64,000 nt of DNA from Casuarius casuarius (taxonomy: Eukaryota; Chordata; Aves; Casuariiformes; Casuariidae), in NCBI GenBank assembly GCA_003342895.1, contig PTFA01000336.1:840727-904726 (forward strand). The letters are read 5' to 3'. Positions 15,801 to 25,448 of the stretch are shown one piece after another. Position numbers and translations under genes: made by a program. The notes beneath the pieces are model-generated. The model saw nothing but the letters and a program-made list of their open reading frames with translations. It was not told the DNA's origin and ran no database searches. How positions within the stretch are numbered: the stretch's first letter is position 1; every line of letters starts with the position of its first letter.

Positions 15801-18800
15801 CACAAAATATCTGTTGGCACCCTGAAAAGTCAATGCATCTGTTATTATCTAGATAGCACAGGTCTTGTCTTCAGAACCAACTACAGATTACAGTTTTAAA
15901 ATACACCTTCACTCCGCACCTTGTTATTCTGAGAATCTTGCATGTTACTCCATCGTGAATCATTTACTCTCTAAATTTCCTTCTATATGAACACTTCTAA
16001 AGCCTATAGACTTCAAACCAACGAAGCAGCTCGATAACCTAGATGAGATTGTATCAACTCTTTCCTGCTCCTATTCCAGTTACTGGAGACAGGATACTAA
16101 AATGACATGTTTTTATGGAACTGACAAAGACTGACTGCATTCTGGCAGATGTGTGTCCTTTGTTTTGGAAGCCTGCTACAGTAACTGCAGCTTTGTCCTG
16201 TGACTGCTAACCCCTGTTACAGAGTGTCAGCTTGCACCAGCTGACTGGTCATCTAGCTGCTGTCCAGCAGAACATTACATCAGAATTCTGCCTGCCTTGC
16301 TCCCAGTGATATCATTTATTTGTCTCTTTAAATTACATTTCATTTCAACTTTCCTAGAAAAAGAAAAGCTTATTGCCAGCACTGCATTGGAGTGCTTTGG
16401 AGGGCACTTACATCCTTCAGAAGGTATAGAACTCATCTGGATTAAGGCACAGAAGGGAAGCCTTTCATCAGGAAGAAGGCAGGCAGATATATGTACCCAG
16501 TAGACCTCTTGCTTTCCATCAAATACCACAAGATACTTGCTTCTATACTGTAGATTTCACCTAGATAGTTTATTTAGCAAGTGCAAACTCTACAGATAAC
16601 CTAAGGAACACAATCATTGATGTGACAAACTGAAAAAAATCCTCAAGGAATACCCAAATGAAAGACATCTTTGTTTGGTCAGAATATACTTTAACTTTCT
16701 CAAATTTTCCAGATGCTTCAAAATATATTACTGTACATACATTTTATTTATAATGTAATTGCTCTCTCACATGAGTCCCAGGCTGGACTTTACTTCCCTT
16801 TTTCCTGCAAGGTGCCCCAATCAAATTACTCTTTAAAAAAAGAGCCTGTTTTTCCCCTCTTTCTAAAAGTCATGTTTGGGAACACAGCATTTATCTCTGT
16901 ACATCTGGCCTCAGCAAAAGCTCCAGATCACCCATAGTACATTAGCAATGGATTCCTGAGGCTCCCAACTCCCAAAGCTTGTTTTGGTTCTAACCTTTGG
17001 CAGCTTTTTATGTGTGTTTGTTTTGAACTATGCCTGGTTGCTCAGATTCTCAGGGAACTGTATCTACCTTCAAAAACCCATCTCCAAGCTGTAATTGAAA
17101 ACATCTGCATCCCACAACTGTAAGTTAGGTCAACCGAACTACTTCTGATTTCCCTCTAGTGAACTGTTAATTTTCTTGCCAGGGTACATACAGTAGCAGA
17201 AACTGCCACATGCCAGCCAGACTGCTGATGAACTGCCAACTGGAAGGCCTCAGCTTTCTTTTTTAAACAGCAGCCACTATCACAAGGGCCTCAGAGAGAA
17301 TAGACTTTTCCTTACAAAATACAACAAGTAGATTTACTATAAGAAAAGGAAACGAACCTTCCTTTATGTTGGAATGCAATATATTGCTCATACATAAGTA
17401 ATTGGGCATTGGAGCCCATAAAAGCAACTTCTAACCTGGTGCTCTGCTTACCCTCCTTCACTTTCACCATCATCTGTATTGGCTGTTCCTGAGCTGGCTG
17501 TGAAATAAATTGAACTGGACCCTGTGGAATCACTTCTTTCTCTGGGAAATGGGAACCGCCTTCGACGAGTTACTTTCTGGCTTTCCTCCAGATGGGACCT
17601 TTAAGAATGGCAAACAAACAAACAAACAAACATTTGATAGTGAAACGTCTGCTATTGCCCTTCAGTATCTCCTCTCTAGTACATTCTTTCCGATTCACTC
17701 AATACCCATGGAATTCACAAGGTTAGTTGCTCTTGCTTACAGAAACATCTCATTACCAGACAGCAAACATTGTATACTACACAGCAATCCATATACAAAG
17801 GACAATCACATTACATGCATTCCTATGATTTCCTCAACAAAGACAGACAAAGGAATCCCGAAACATCTTGCAGCATACAGGACCTTTTATTCTCTATCAA
17901 AAGTTGTCTACAGCTGGCAGCGACATGAGAGACAATAGCAGTAAAAAGAGACAAAGATTTACAAAATAAATAAATAACCTTTCTGGTCTAGCATATATCT
18001 GAAACAAGTGTCAGCACTTAATATTCCAGAAGATAAAACTCAAGCTTGGCTAAATATATAATTTTTTATATTAATCTCACTGGGGACCAAGATGTAATGC
18101 CAGTGGAAACTAAAGAAATGTTTTTCTACTTCTAAGTTCCAGATTTAACATACTCTTAATCAACAGTAGTTATACTTCTGTGCATATAAATATTTTCTAT
18201 GTGTAAAAATACACGACAATAGAAAAATATTGAAAGCAGAAAGAATGATACTAACTTGACTTCACCAACAATTTCCGCAGCTAAGTGCTGCAAGCTCTTT
18301 CGTAGCTCTTCCACTTCTTGTCGTAGCTCTGTAATGTTCCTCAACACAAAGTCAAGGCGGTCCAGCACATCCACCTGCCCTTCATGTGTTAGAAGAGGTG
18401 TGTACATAGCACCATCTCCTGCCTCTACAGGAAGCTGCCTTCTGGGAAGGGCTTTAAAAAAAAAAAAAAAAAAGAAACACACACAAGAGGAGGAAAAAAA
18501 GTTAACTACATACAAATGGGAAAGGATTCAAAATAGGAAATTCTGTTAAATTTTGTTTCCAGAAAATGAAGGAGAACATGAGGCTTGCTCTTAGATATTG
18601 ACCCCTGACCTGTTCTAAGGCTTTTGTTTCTTCAACTGTTTTACCATTCCCTCATTCCCTTCTCTGATACCAACATATAGCCATATTGAACATCTTTTCA
18701 ATGTTAATTAGGGGTAAATAGAGTTCTTTTAACATTACTTTAAAAATTCCTTCGTTAAAAAAAAATCTAAAAATCTTACTGAATATCACAAAGACCACTG

Positions 18801-20125
18801 CAGATGAGGAAATTGCTCCTTTTTTGAAGCCTGCATTGTACATTAATCCTATTCTACATGCTTCTGTATTAACATCACACTTAAATACTACAGTCTACTT
18901 TTCTTCTGAATGACAGTCAACCCTGGAGGCCATTACCCAGGAAAGCAATTAGTTTACAAGATAATGTGTGACAATGAACCACTGTAATGCAAGCTAACTT
19001 TGGCCAAAAAAAGACCATAAAAAAAGCTTTATTTTTGGTTGGGGAGGGGGGAGAAATAGCAGTTTAGTCATCAAAATATGTCATTGCTTTGTATTGAATA
19101 TCTAGGACCTTTATTGATCTCTCTGATCCTTATTTCTTACAGATTTGGCATCATCAACCAGCACGAAAGAACAGGTTTAGATCTGTGGACTTTAGTTATG
19201 TTTTCTTAAAAACTTATACTAAATTTCATTATTAGAGGAACACAAATTACTACGACTTAAGTGAAAGTCAGTTATTTAACAGCACTCAAGTATTTTTTTT
19301 AAACACCATTAAACGGCACTCACGAAAGCTACCAGACTCTCAGAAAAAAAGGGATCATCTTCAGGAAACTACATATTATAATCTTTTCCCCACTCTTATC
19401 TTGCTGCACATAAATTAGGCTGTCGTCTTTGCTGTTTACCCAAGAAAGGGCCGTAGTAAATCCTGATGTGGCATTTTAAAGCAGACTGCTTCTAAGCATC
19501 TGCCCTGCCCTAGTGCCCGCTGTCACCACTGCCATTACCACACCAGCAGAGGCAGATACTCCTGCCTTAGCCATCTCAGCTCACAGACTGGTGTTTTAGG
19601 GCAAAGTCGCACGAAACTGGATGAACTGATTTCGTCAAAGATATACAGTCAGTAACCGGTGGCGGACCAACCAGGGAGGCGGTTTTTGCAACAACATTTG
19701 CCAGTTCTCATCCATTAAAGCCATTTAAAGCTGTACAGGTAAGTTCCCAATCTCCTGTTATAGCTAAACATTAGTTTTTGCACAGAATACGCTACGTGCA
19801 GCGCAGTGGGGACACGTGGAGCAGTATGTACATAAAAACCTGCTCCTGGAGCAGGGCAAATCACAGGATTCTGTCCACAGAAGGGAAGGGGAGGACGGAC
19901 GGCGGCGCGGCAGGGCCCAGCGCCCGGTACCCTACCCTGGCTCCGCCGCCGGGGCACCTCCGCCGCCGCGGCGCTGGGGCAGCGCTCGCCCGCCGACTCC
20001 CGGCCGCTCTCCCGCCGCCAGGGCCGCCGCCGCCGCCGCCGCAGCACCCAGAGCAGGCCGACGCCCACCGCCGCCGCTCCCAGCGCCAGCCCGAGCGCCA
20101 GCCGGCCGGCGCCCAGCCGGGCCAT
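9749..20125 (-). CDS. RMDN3: RMDN3 (regulator of microtubule dynamics 3 / PTPIP51), 5' part, six coding exons
   Basis: RMDN3 is an outer-mitochondrial-membrane protein that tethers ER to mitochondria by binding VAPB and has a C-terminal TPR-like lipid-transfer domain (known from the family). Exons seen: 19936-20125, 18256-18451, 17452-17598, 12535-12802, 10824-10926 and 9749-9809. They join in phase to about 321 residues without a stop; the human protein has about 470. Visible parts are an N-terminal membrane anchor followed by an arginine tract (about residues 8-37), a coiled coil ending [16 protein letters not shown], an FFAT-like core IYFTASS at 159-165, an acidic stretch, and the start of the TPR region ([22 protein letters not shown]). 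The start is the ATG at 20125, because MARLGAG aligns with the human N-terminus; an upstream TTG in the same frame was not used. The remaining exons were not found between 1 and 9748, so the gene should continue beyond the left edge. Identity is very secure; exon edges are hand-called. Confidence 0.95.
9810..10823. other. RMDN3 intron 5
   Basis: About 1 kb between exons 5 and 6. It contains an A-run followed by a C-run at about 10700-10725. Nothing else was recognised. Confidence 0.7.
10824..10926 (-). CDS. RMDN3: RMDN3 coding exon 5
   Basis: Encodes residues 268-301 plus one base: [20 protein letters not shown] and then [14 protein letters not shown]. It aligns with human [20 protein letters not shown]. 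The acceptor is ACTGCAG and the donor is GTAAGG. Confidence 0.95.
10927..12534. other. RMDN3 intron 4
   Basis: About 1.6 kb of intronic sequence between exons 4 and 5, with short A-runs. No feature was recognised. Confidence 0.7.
12535..12802 (-). CDS. RMDN3: RMDN3 coding exon 4 (acidic linker, start of TPR region)
   Basis: Encodes about residues 178-267. It reads [20 protein letters not shown], then [10 protein letters not shown], and ends [15 protein letters not shown]; the ends of this exon are nearly identical to human. The acceptor is CTGAAAG, and the donor GTAAAG leaves phase 0. Confidence 0.95.
12803..17451. other. RMDN3 intron 3
   Basis: The intron between exons 3 and 4. A 15-bp unit (CACTGTTGCAATGTG) is duplicated in tandem at 13597-13626. 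Open frames are short and resemble no protein I know. Confidence 0.7.
17452..17598 (-). CDS. RMDN3: RMDN3 coding exon 3 (FFAT-like motif)
   Basis: Encodes about residues 129-178. It reads [20 protein letters not shown], then [16 protein letters not shown], matching the human segment that binds VAP proteins through an FFAT-like motif. The acceptor is TTAAAG and the donor is GTAAGC, both on the minus strand. Confidence 0.95.
17599..18255. other. RMDN3 intron 2
   Basis: Holds a (CAAA)n microsatellite at about 17611-17631, about 13 nt upstream of the exon 3 acceptor in the direction of transcription. Nothing else was seen. Confidence 0.7.
18256..18451 (-). CDS. RMDN3: RMDN3 coding exon 2 (coiled coil)
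   Basis: Encodes about residues 64-128, including [20 protein letters not shown] and AAEIVGEV, which align with the human coiled coil [20 protein letters not shown]. The acceptor follows a long uninterrupted T run (the poly-A at 18455-18472 on the plus strand) ending AAAG. The donor is GTTAGT. Confidence 0.92.
18452..19935. other. RMDN3 intron 1
   Basis: The first intron. Its 3' end (18455-18472) is an almost pure homopolymer polypyrimidine tract as read on the minus strand. No other element was recognised. Confidence 0.7.
19936..20125 (-). CDS. RMDN3: RMDN3 coding exon 1
   Basis: Encodes residues 1-63 plus one base. It holds a hydrophobic anchor rich in Leu, Gly and Ala, then the run [10 protein letters not shown], as expected for a signal-anchored outer-membrane protein. 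The donor GTAGGG at 19935 leaves phase 1, which exactly fits exon 2. This exon lies inside the CpG island. Confidence 0.85.
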
Positions 20126-20164
20126 GGGCGCCAAGCGTCAGCGCCCGCCGCCCCCCGCGGCCCC

Positions 20165-20177
20165 GTTGCCGAGCAAC
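20165..20177 (-). promoter_or_regulatory. RFX-type X-box in the RMDN3 promoter
   Basis: GTTGCCGAGCAAC fits the RFX consensus GTNRCC-N(0-3)-RGYAAC with a one-base spacer. It lies 40 bp upstream of the RMDN3 ATG. Binding is inferred from the motif only. Confidence 0.55.
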
Positions 20178-20445
20178 CGCGCGCTGCTCTCGGAGGCCGT
20201 TGGCGCCGGGAGGGGGGAGGGAGGGGTGCGCCCGCCTCGGGGCAGCGCCGGCGGCGCCGGCAGGGAAGGAGCCGCGCGCTATTCACGCCGCGGACCCGTC
20301 ACTTCCTGCTCGGCCTGTCCCTGCGCGGCCACCGTCCAGGTGCTCCGCCACACCCACTTCACCCTTCCTTCCGGCTGGCGCACGGAGATGACGACTGGCA
20401 CAGGCGTTCTCCCGCCCCGCCCCGTTCCGGCCCGACGGAAGGGAA

Positions 20446-20453
20446 TGACGTCA
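20446..20453. promoter_or_regulatory. Full palindromic CRE (CREB/ATF site)
   Basis: The sequence TGACGTCA is the perfect CRE palindrome. It lies about 320 bp upstream of the RMDN3 start, inside the CpG island. Confidence 0.6.
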
Positions 20454-20549
20454 TTAAAAGTGCCCGCGCGGAAGGAACGGACTCAGACCGGTGGGGCGCG
20501 GGCCCGCGAGGGGCGGCCGGCAACCGTCGCTCCTTTCACCGCCGCCCCC

Positions 20550-22210
20550 TCACAAGTGCTGCAGGTCCACTGCCGCCACAAGCAGTACAGCTGCACCACT
20601 GCCACACCACCACAACCACNNNNNNNNNNNNNNNNNNNNNNNNNNNNNNNNNNNNNNNNNNNNNNNNNNNNNNNNNNNNNNNNNNNNNNNNNNNNNNNNN
20701 NNNNNNNNNNNNNNNNNNNNNNNNNNNNNCCACCACAACCACCACACCGCTACAACCAGTACACCTGCATCACTACCGCACCACTGCAACCACCACACTG
20801 CCACAACCAGTACAGCTGCACCACCCCCATACCACTGCCACACCACTGCAACCACCACACTGCCACGACCAGTACAGCTGCACCACCCCCATACCACTGC
20901 CACACCACCGCAACCACCACACCACCAGTACAGTTGCACCACTGCCACACCACCACAACCACCACACCACCACAACCAGTACAGCTGCACCGCTGCCACA
21001 CCACCACAACCACCACACCACCACAACCAGTACAGCTGCACCGCTGCCACACCACCACAACCGCCACACCGCCACAACCGGTATAGCCACACCACCGCCA
21101 CACCATCACTAGTACAACCACATCACTGCCATACTGCCACACCACTGCCGCACCACTGCCACACCACCACAACGGCCACACCACCACAGCTGCTACAACC
21201 GCACCGTTGCCACACCACCACAACCACCACAGCCACTGCAGCTGCACCATCACCACACCACCACAACTGCCCCACCACCGCAACCAGAACAGCCACACCA
21301 CGGCCACACCACAACTGCCACGCTGTCACAGCCAGTACAGCCCCACCACCACAACCACCACACTACCACACAGTACAACCACACCACCACAAACAGTACA
21401 GCCATACCACTGTCGCGCCACAACTGCCACACTACCACAGCCACTAGAGCTGCACCACCACCACAGCAGCACAGCTGCTACAGCCACACCATTGCCATAC
21501 CACCAGAACCACCACTCCACCACAACCAGTACAGCTGCACCACAGCCACACTACCACAAACACCACACCACCACAGCCACTACAGCTCCAGCACAGCTAC
21601 ACCACCACAATGGCTACAGCATCATCACAACGGCTACAGCACCATCACAACCATCATGGCACCACAGCTAATACAGCTACACCCCTAACACACCACAGCC
21701 ACTGCAGCTACACCACCACACCACCAGCATGACTGCTACAGCTGCACTAGTGCCACACCAGCACAACTGCTACAGTTATACCACCACCACATGGCCACAG
21801 CTGCAACATCTACACCACTGCTGTACCTGTACCACTGTTACAGCAGTGTCACAACACAACTGCTACAGCTGCACCACCACCGCCTTATCACAACCACTAC
21901 AACTGCACCACACCAGCATGGTTGCTACAGCTTTGTCACCACCAGAACCACTAGAGCTACACCCCCACAACATCAGCACAGCTACTACTGCTACACCGCC
22001 ACACACAATCAGTACAGCTCCACCATCACTGTACCAGCACAGCTCTTGCAGCTACACAACCACCTCACCAACACAACCACTCCAGCTACAGCACCACCAC
22101 GCCAGCACAACCCCTACAGCTATACCACTGTCACACTGCTACAGCCACTGCCTCCACACAGCTTCTGCACCACCGCAGCCACTGTGCCAGCACAGCCGCT
22201 TCACCAGCAC
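20550..22210. repeat. C/A-rich minisatellite, 51-bp unit, decaying into irregular ACC/CCA repeats
   Basis: The landmark CAGTACAGCTG-like core recurs at 20583, 20757, 20808, 20870, 20926, 20977 and 21028. Spacings are 51, 62, 56, 51 and 51 bp. Between cores the sequence is CACCACAACC-type repeats. Beyond about 21.1 kb the order breaks down into imperfect ACC/CCA, CAGCTAC and CTGC blocks. The plus strand is almost all C and A, so the minus strand is G/T-rich with many GGTGG runs. Because 51 is a multiple of 3, frames stay open for hundreds of codons on both strands; these are not genes. Confidence 0.93.
20620..20729. other. Assembly gap of 110 N inside the minisatellite
   Basis: An unbroken run of N flanked on both sides by the same repeat, so the array is probably collapsed or mis-sized here. 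Confidence 0.99.
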
Positions 22211-24209
22211 AGCCCAGGGGTGAGGAGGCTTTTGTCTCATGTTGCTGAGAGCTGTGTTGGGTGTTAAGCTTTATTCCGATGATATCGGGAGAAAAGAGGC
22301 AGCTGCTTCTGGCTGTTGGCCTCCCATTATCTTGTGCTAGGAATCTACTTCTGGCCTTTCAGACTGTTCTGCTGACGTAGATGCTTTGGGTGAGAGCCAC
22401 TGGGACATATTCACTGCGATAAAGCCTTGACATAGAAATGGAAAGAGAAGGCTGGATTTTTTTTGTGTGGTTCAGTTATTATTTCCGACCCTGCTGCCCT
22501 CAGTAGCATGATGACGGCAGCTCACAGCAGCAAGAATTCATAGTCGCATGGATATTAAAGATGATATCTGAATAATAGCACCCTGAAGCCTTATTGTAGT
22601 TCTTCCTTGTCTTGCATTGCAGATAGCAGTCTTGCGAAAGTAATAAAAGCAATCTGTTTGAAAGAAATAATTTCAAAAAAATAATAGGTGCTGTTTCAGC
22701 CCCTTTGTTCTTTCCCATTAAGTCTCTTATCCTAACACAAAATAACTGCATTTTGGTAGGTAGGTGTAGCATGGTAAAGATCTAAAAGTCCCACTGGATT
22801 TTATGTTCCTTCTTTTTTGTACCTGCAGAATGTGCTCTTGCTTTATGCTGTGCTGTTGTCTGTCAAACCTGTTTTAAAGGTCTTAGCAGATAAACCTCCA
22901 CCATTTCTCTTGCACCTTTATTATGCATTTCAGCAGCTTTTACTCTTGGCAATTTTCCTGATGTTAAGCTTGAACTGCTTTTTTGCTTTATTATTCCTTC
23001 TTACATACCTGTGACTGATAAATGCGTGGATAATCTGGGTACCTCTTAGTCATTGCAAAGTGGCTAGAAAGAAGGAACATTCAGGAGATGGTAAATATTT
23101 GAAAGCAGAAGCGTGGCTTGGTGGGAAACATACATATATTCCTTTTTTCAGTCTTCCCAGATAAATTAGTTCCTTTTGGTTTTTATAAGCTCCTTCCAAT
23201 TTATCAACTTCCTCTTTGGTGTTTCAGATGCTCACATAATCTTTCATATACTACCTTGTCAGAGCCATGTTAGACACAGTTATTATCTCTTTGCTCTGTA
23301 ACATGCCAACCTCAGCAGTGAACCCCAAAATTGCACTGCCTTTTTTTTGTTGTCGTCAAACTGTTCTGAAACATTGTGTCCTGAAGGAATTACTACAGGG
23401 GATAAAGAGAGAACAATGTCCATTCCCATTTAATCATGAATTCTTCTACGATGGTATGTGAGGATTTAAATTATAAGCCACGGATGAAATTGCTAGCTGG
23501 GGTAAGGACTGGGCTGTTTAGACGCTTAGCAAGTGTTCCTGTTTGGACTTTTGGGAGCTGCCATCATTCAAATAAGAAATACTTACTACATCTTTCATTT
23601 CCTGCCCTCAAAAAACGAGTGAGCGCTCCGTTTCTCTTAATTCATTGACCCGCTATCAAATACTGACGCTTTATAGTTACAGCCTCTCTTTCTGTGTATT
23701 AAGCAGAATCTTTAAGGGTTCTGTGACCAACTTTTTGAGCGGTTTGGAGCAGCTGCGTGAGTTACTAATGCTGGTGGGGAAACTTTCTACTTCTCAGAGC
23801 ATCTGCTATCAGCCCTGCCGAGTGTATTATTGGAACCTGGTGGGGCTTTAGGTAAAATAGAGAGGCATGTAGACCAGCTTAAGATTTTCTTTTTCTCTAA
23901 GTGCTTTGCTTTTAAAATAATCTTGTAATTTGGTTTTATAAAGACGCTTTGGGCCTGCTTGCTACTGAAGATGGACTTGCTGGGTATGAGTGCTGATACT
24001 GAGCAGCGACATGCAGCATGACATCTGATGCACTCATCAAAGCTAGTCAACAAGCACCAAGGCCACTTGTGTCTCTGTTCTCTTTGGCTTCTGCCTGCAG
24101 AGTCATCCCAGCGTGATGGTATCACAACCTGATGGATGCACATTTGTCCTTTCCTCTTGACTGAGACATGAGGAACTCAGATTCCAGGAAAAAAAAAATC
24201 AGCTTCCTG

Positions 24210-24325
24210 CTGATTCACCACGTAGTTTTAGGCAAATCGTTTTAACTTTGTGTTGTTCAACTTTCCTGTCTGTGAAAGTAGGTATAATAATACCTGATTC
24301 ACAAAAGTACTGCAAAGACAACGAT
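24210..24325 (+). repeat. Decayed MIR-type (CORE-SINE) relic
   Basis: Contains the MIR landmarks in order: TTTTAGGCAAATCGTTTTAAC (cf. GGGCAAGT.ACTTAAC), TTTCCTGTCTGTGAAAGTA (cf. TTTCCTCATCTGTAAAATG), then TATAATAATACCTGATTCAC. It is strongly diverged, as expected for an ancient amniote SINE in a bird genome. Confidence 0.55.
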
Positions 24326-25430
24326 ATTATTGTTTATGAGCGCTATCCATGCATTGTTAGCGCTAACTTAGCTCCCCAGACAGTTTACATTTCAGAGGTT
24401 TTTATCTTCAGCTCCACGGGGGAAAGTCTTTCATTTCTTACGTGTGACATCAAAATGTGCATGTATGAAAATCACCACTTCATCATAAAAACAAGTCCAT
24501 GGCTTCATTGCCTGGAGTGGGATCAGAGAGGATAGGTTGCAAAGACCCAATGTTGTGGATGAAAGGCTTCTTTAGTAATTGGGGACACTATTAAAAAGAA
24601 ATGCAATTACTTTAATATACATCAAGTTTTCATTAAGAAGTGTGATGCTTTTGAAATATAAAACCTTTTAATGTGGCAAAGGCAACTTACCCCCCAAGCA
24701 GAGGTGCTTACAGATGGCTTGTTACAGATGGCTTGGCCTGCTGGCCCAAGAAAGTTATCTCCATCACCTCTGCTGAAATCTCTGGGACGAGAAACATGCC
24801 CTGAGGCATGGTGCAGTGCATGAGGGGCAGCAAGGACAGCACCAAAACAGGGCATGTCTCAGAGCCCAGCAGATGCAGACTTCCCCACTGACTGCATGTG
24901 TCTGAGCTAGCCAAGGAGAGGCCACAACATCTCCCACCTCCCACCGAGTGACCTTCTAGTGTGAGCAGGCGCTGGTTATTTTAGAGAGCTTACCGTTCAT
25001 AAGACTTGTCGTTGTTCGAGGACCCTGTGTGGTGAATGTAAAGAGCAGCTGGTTCTTGGGGTTGGATTGTGGTATTTTGAGTGTAAGGCAAAAAAGATGA
25101 ATGGAAAAATAACGAGCCTGAGCTTTTTTGGTTTGCGGCTCTCCATTCTACAGTAAATGCAGTGAACTTGTGGGCCAGTTTAATTTCTGGTGAGATCCCA
25201 AAAAACAGTGGTCTGTAATCAGTTGCATATGCCAAGCTTGAAACTAGAAATGTATTTTCCCAGGACAGCTAAAGGGAAACTAGTGATTCCTCTAATACCT
25301 TACAGAGTGTATTGATTACTAGCTAAGAAGATGGATTAAACATATTCTTTCTTTATTGCGTTCCAAGTACACAGCCTCTCAGTAACAGCCTCAGTGTGAT
25401 GATCCAGAGAATGAACGTTACTCTTATCTG

Positions 25431-25448
25431 ATATATATATATATATAT
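25431..25448. repeat. (AT)n microsatellite
   Basis: Nine uninterrupted AT dinucleotides. Confidence 0.9.

Larger units (their letters stand above)
19860..20545 (-). promoter_or_regulatory. CpG-island promoter of RMDN3
   Basis: A very GC- and CpG-rich block that covers RMDN3 exon 1 and about 400 bp upstream. It contains GC boxes (CCCCGCCCC), ETS-like ACTTCCTG and CTTCCGG cores, an RFX X-box and a CRE. No TATA box is evident. This is typical of a housekeeping-type promoter. The minisatellite begins at its outer edge. Confidence 0.75.

Noticed and set aside
19715..20134. Full 139-codon reading of the RMDN3 first-exon frame
   Set aside because: Only 19936-20125 is coding. Beyond the donor at 19935 the frame reads intron, and its first codon is TTG, not ATG.
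19778..21112. Open frame of 444 codons (and several of 180-320 codons on both strands to about 22270)
   Set aside because: These frames run through the minisatellite and the N gap. The 51-bp period keeps all frames open, and the translations are only His/Thr/Pro or Val/Trp/Cys/Gly repeats.
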